Positions 5,380 to 7,356 of a stretch of DNA of 7,356 nucleotides are shown here, one piece after another. Position 1 is the first letter of the stretch; every line of letters starts with the position of its first letter. The notes beneath the pieces are model-generated. The model was not told where the DNA came from. It did not search any database and worked only from the letters and a program-made list of their open reading frames with translations. Source of the DNA: Bryobacteraceae bacterium (GTDB taxonomy: Bacteria; Acidobacteriota; Terriglobia; Bryobacterales; Bryobacteraceae); NCBI GenBank assembly GCA_025350445.1, contig JANXXV010000032.1, forward strand, positions 1 to 7,356. Direction: 5' to 3'. Position numbers and translations under genes: made by a program.

Positions 5380-7356
5380 CGTTTGATCGCAGTTGGGTTC
5401 TGCTGCTTGCCGTATTGCCCATCGCCTGGGTTGTCATCGCGTGGAAGCGCGCAGCCCAGCGGGTTGGCCTGTTGTTGAAGGCGGCTGCATTGCTTGCAAT
5501 ACTGATCGCGATTGCCGAGCCTCGCCTTACGCTTCCGGAATCGAAGGTAGCCGCAGCGGTGCTGGTAGATACCTCGGCCAGTATTTCTGCCGCCGATCTT
5601 GCCCGCGCTTCGGACATCGCAACCAAAATCGAAGCAGCCCGCGGACGCCACTGGATGCGCGTGATCCCGTTCGCGCGGTCGTCCCGGCAACCGTCTTCCG
5701 CCGAATTCAACACCAGGTGGACGCTGCAACAAACCTCCGGCGAAGCCGGCCGCGGGACAGATCTGGAAGCAGCCGTGCGCGAGGCTATCGCCGCGCTGCC
5801 CGGCGGCATGGTTCCGCGCGTGGTACTTCTTTCCGATGGCAATGAGAACCACGGCAGCATCGCACGCGCGTCCTGGCTGGCGCAACACTTGCATGTACCC
5901 ATCGATACCATCGTTTTGGCCGGCCGGCCGCGTCCCAATTTGCGCGTGGAATCGGTCAGTCTGCCGGTAATAGCGTTCACCGGAGAAAAATTCCCCATCG
6001 ATTTGGTGGTCAGCTCGCCCGGGAAAGCCACCGGCACGGTGGAACTTATGGCCGAAGGCAAGGTGCTGGGAAACAGTCCGGTATCGCTTGAACCCGGCAA
6101 CAATCAACTGCGTGTTCACGCCAGCTTGAATACGGAAGGGGCGGTGGATATCTCCGGCACCGTGCGAACGGCCGGCGCGGGAGACGTCCGCTTTGAGCAG
6201 GCTATCACACTGCGCCGCCCCCGCGTCTTGTACATTTCTCAGGACCCGGCTGGAACGGAGGCAAATCTGCTCGAGACCCTGCGGGCCGCGCGGTTTGACG
6301 TGCAGCGCTCCTCCGATCCCGCGCAAGGCAACCTGAACGACTATCAACTGGTGGTGTTCAACAACTGGGATCTGGAGAGCATTCCCGCCGCCCGCAAGGA
6401 AGCACTGGAGGAATTCGCCAAGCAGGGCGGAGGGGTTCTGGTAATCGGCGGCGAGCGCAACGTCTATGCGGAGAACAAGAAGACCGAAGACGCGCTAGAC
6501 CGGTTGCTGCCGGCAAAGCTTGCGCCACCGCGTTCGCCCGAAGGCACCTGCGTGGTTCTCATCATCGATAAATCGTCGTCCATGGAAGGTCGCAAAATGG
6601 AACTGGCCCGCCTGTCGGCGATCGGCGTCATCGAGAACTTGCGCCCCACGGACATGGTAGGAGTGCTTATCTTCGATAATTCGTTCCAATGGGCGGTGCC
6701 CATCCGTAGGGCGGAAGACCGGACTACCATCAAGCGTCTGGTGGCCGGCATCACACCGGACGGAGGAACGCAAATTGCGCCCGCACTTTCCGAGGCCTAT
6801 CGCAAGATCCTGCCTACCACAGCCACCTACAAGCACATTGTGCTGTTGACAGATGGCATTTCGGAAGAGGGCGACAGTATGTCGCTGTCGAAGGAGGCAT
6901 CCAATAACAAGGTAACCATCTCCACGGTGGGCCTGGGGCAGGACGTGAATCGCGCCTACCTCGAAAAGATTGCGACCGCCGCACGCGGCAAATCGTACTT
7001 CCTAACGGACCCATCGGGTCTGGAACAGATTCTGTTGAAGGACGTGATGGAGCATACCGGATCCACCGCCATTGAGCGCGCCATTGTGCCGGTGGTGATG
7101 AAGAATTCCGATCTACTCACCGGTATCGATATGGCAAGCGCGCCGGCGTTGCGGGGCTATGTGAAGTTCATCGCAAAACCGACCGCGGATACTATTTTGA
7201 GCATCGAGAAGAAAGATCCCTTGCTGGCCACCTGGCAGTTTGGACTGGGCCGGACCGCCGTGTTTGCTTCCGATGCGAAAAGCCGTTGGGCGGAGAAATG
7301 GATTACCTGGAATGGCTTCGACAAGTTTTGGGTCAACGTGTTTCGCGACCTTCTGC
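5376..7356 (+). CDS. Large membrane-anchored protein with two vWA domains and a GATase-like module (3' end missing)
   Basis: About 660 codons are visible and remain open to the window edge, so the C-terminus is missing. Two membrane helices (about 8-23 and 31-47) precede vWA domain 1 (about 58-180), with MIDAS residues D65-T-S67-A-S69, T128 and D154 (LLSDG). An Ig-like beta domain spans about 185-280. A GATase-like segment (about 284-390) opens with RVLYISQDPAG and ends near VLVIGGERNVY. vWA domain 2 (about 391-555) has D398-K-S400-S-S402, T465 and D493 (LLTDG). The chain then returns to a segment with GLGRTAVFASDAKSRW and WNGFDKFW. That segment resembles the C-terminal part of the putative glutamine amidotransferase-like family (COG5426 type), so vWA 2 seems inserted into that module. 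There is no cysteine in the 284-390 segment, so amidotransferase activity is unlikely. Both vWA sites look metal-competent, in contrast to the preceding BatA-like protein. The start codon overlaps the previous stop (ATGA) behind GGAGG. Confidence 0.9.
   Translation, partial: MTFDRSWVLLLAVLPIAWVVIAWKRAAQRVGLLLKAAALLAILIAIAEPRLTLPESKVAAAVLVDTSASISAADLARASDIATKIEAARGRHWMRVIPFARSSRQPSSAEFNTRWTLQQTSGEAGRGTDLEAAVREAIAALPGGMVPRVVLLSDGNENHGSIARASWLAQHLHVPIDTIVLAGRPRPNLRVESVSLPVIAFTGEKFPIDLVVSSPGKATGTVELMAEGKVLGNSPVSLEPGNNQLRVHASLNTEGAVDISGTVRTAGAGDVRFEQAITLRRPRVLYISQDPAGTEANLLETLRAARFDVQRSSDPAQGNLNDYQLVVFNNWDLESIPAARKEALEEFAKQGGGVLVIGGERNVYAENKKTEDALDRLLPAKLAPPRSPEGTCVVLIIDKSSSMEGRKMELARLSAIGVIENLRPTDMVGVLIFDNSFQWAVPIRRAEDRTTIKRLVAGITPDGGTQIAPALSEAYRKILPTTATYKHIVLLTDGISEEGDSMSLSKEASNNKVTISTVGLGQDVNRAYLEKIATAARGKSYFLTDPSGLEQILLKDVMEHTGSTAIERAIVPVVMKNSDLLTGIDMASAPALRGYVKFIAKPTADTILSIEKKDPLLATWQFGLGRTAVFASDAKSRWAEKWITWNGFDKFWVNVFRDLL

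Noticed and set aside
5145..6347. 400-codon reverse-strand open frame opposite the tandem-vWA gene
   Set aside because: The forward frame encodes clear vWA domains with intact motifs and a good ribosome binding site; the reverse product has no recognisable features.

Overview
The window looks like a chromosomal segment of an Acidobacteriota-type bacterium, possibly of the Solibacter/Bryobacter group. This rests on the moderately GC-rich coding sequence, a small 'FLYWFRYTC' membrane protein of a kind I associate with Acidobacteriota, and a MoxR-DUF58-vWA cluster ending in a tandem-vWA protein. The assignment is an inference; no rRNA or other clear taxonomic marker is present.

Left part (1-963). 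A reverse-strand frame running off the left edge encodes a probable Flp-type pilin N-terminus (motif QGLIEYA). The same frame extends upstream to a second ATG at 78 but is interrupted by a TAA at 52-54. Positions 79-283 hold no gene I can support, only two short inverted repeats and a small GC hairpin. A complete reverse-strand tRNA-Arg(UCG) lies at 284-360. It is divergent, with only 33 bp between, from a complete CYTH-domain (class IV adenylyl cyclase / triphosphatase-like) gene on the forward strand. A perfect TATAAT serves the tRNA, and overlapping forward -10-like boxes lie in the same AT-rich patch.

Middle (964-1548). After about 90-135 bp comes a small membrane-anchored protein of unknown function. 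Its start probably lies downstream of the longest-frame GTG.

Right part (1581-7356, off the edge). Four closely packed forward genes form an operon: a MoxR-type AAA+ ATPase, a soluble DUF58/vWA protein with an intact MIDAS motif, a BatA-like membrane protein whose vWA domain has lost its MIDAS residues, and a large membrane-anchored protein with two intact vWA domains and a glutamine-amidotransferase-like module (3' end missing). Gaps shrink from 19 bp to 6 bp to a 4-bp overlap. The MoxR ATPase probably acts as a chaperone-like remodeller with the DUF58 protein as cytosolic metal-dependent adaptor. The two membrane proteins would present vWA and Ig-like domains for protein assembly or envelope-stress functions. 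That picture comes from general knowledge of MoxR/Bat systems and no substrate is visible. The MoxR start looks leaderless, whereas the three downstream genes have clear Shine-Dalgarno sites.
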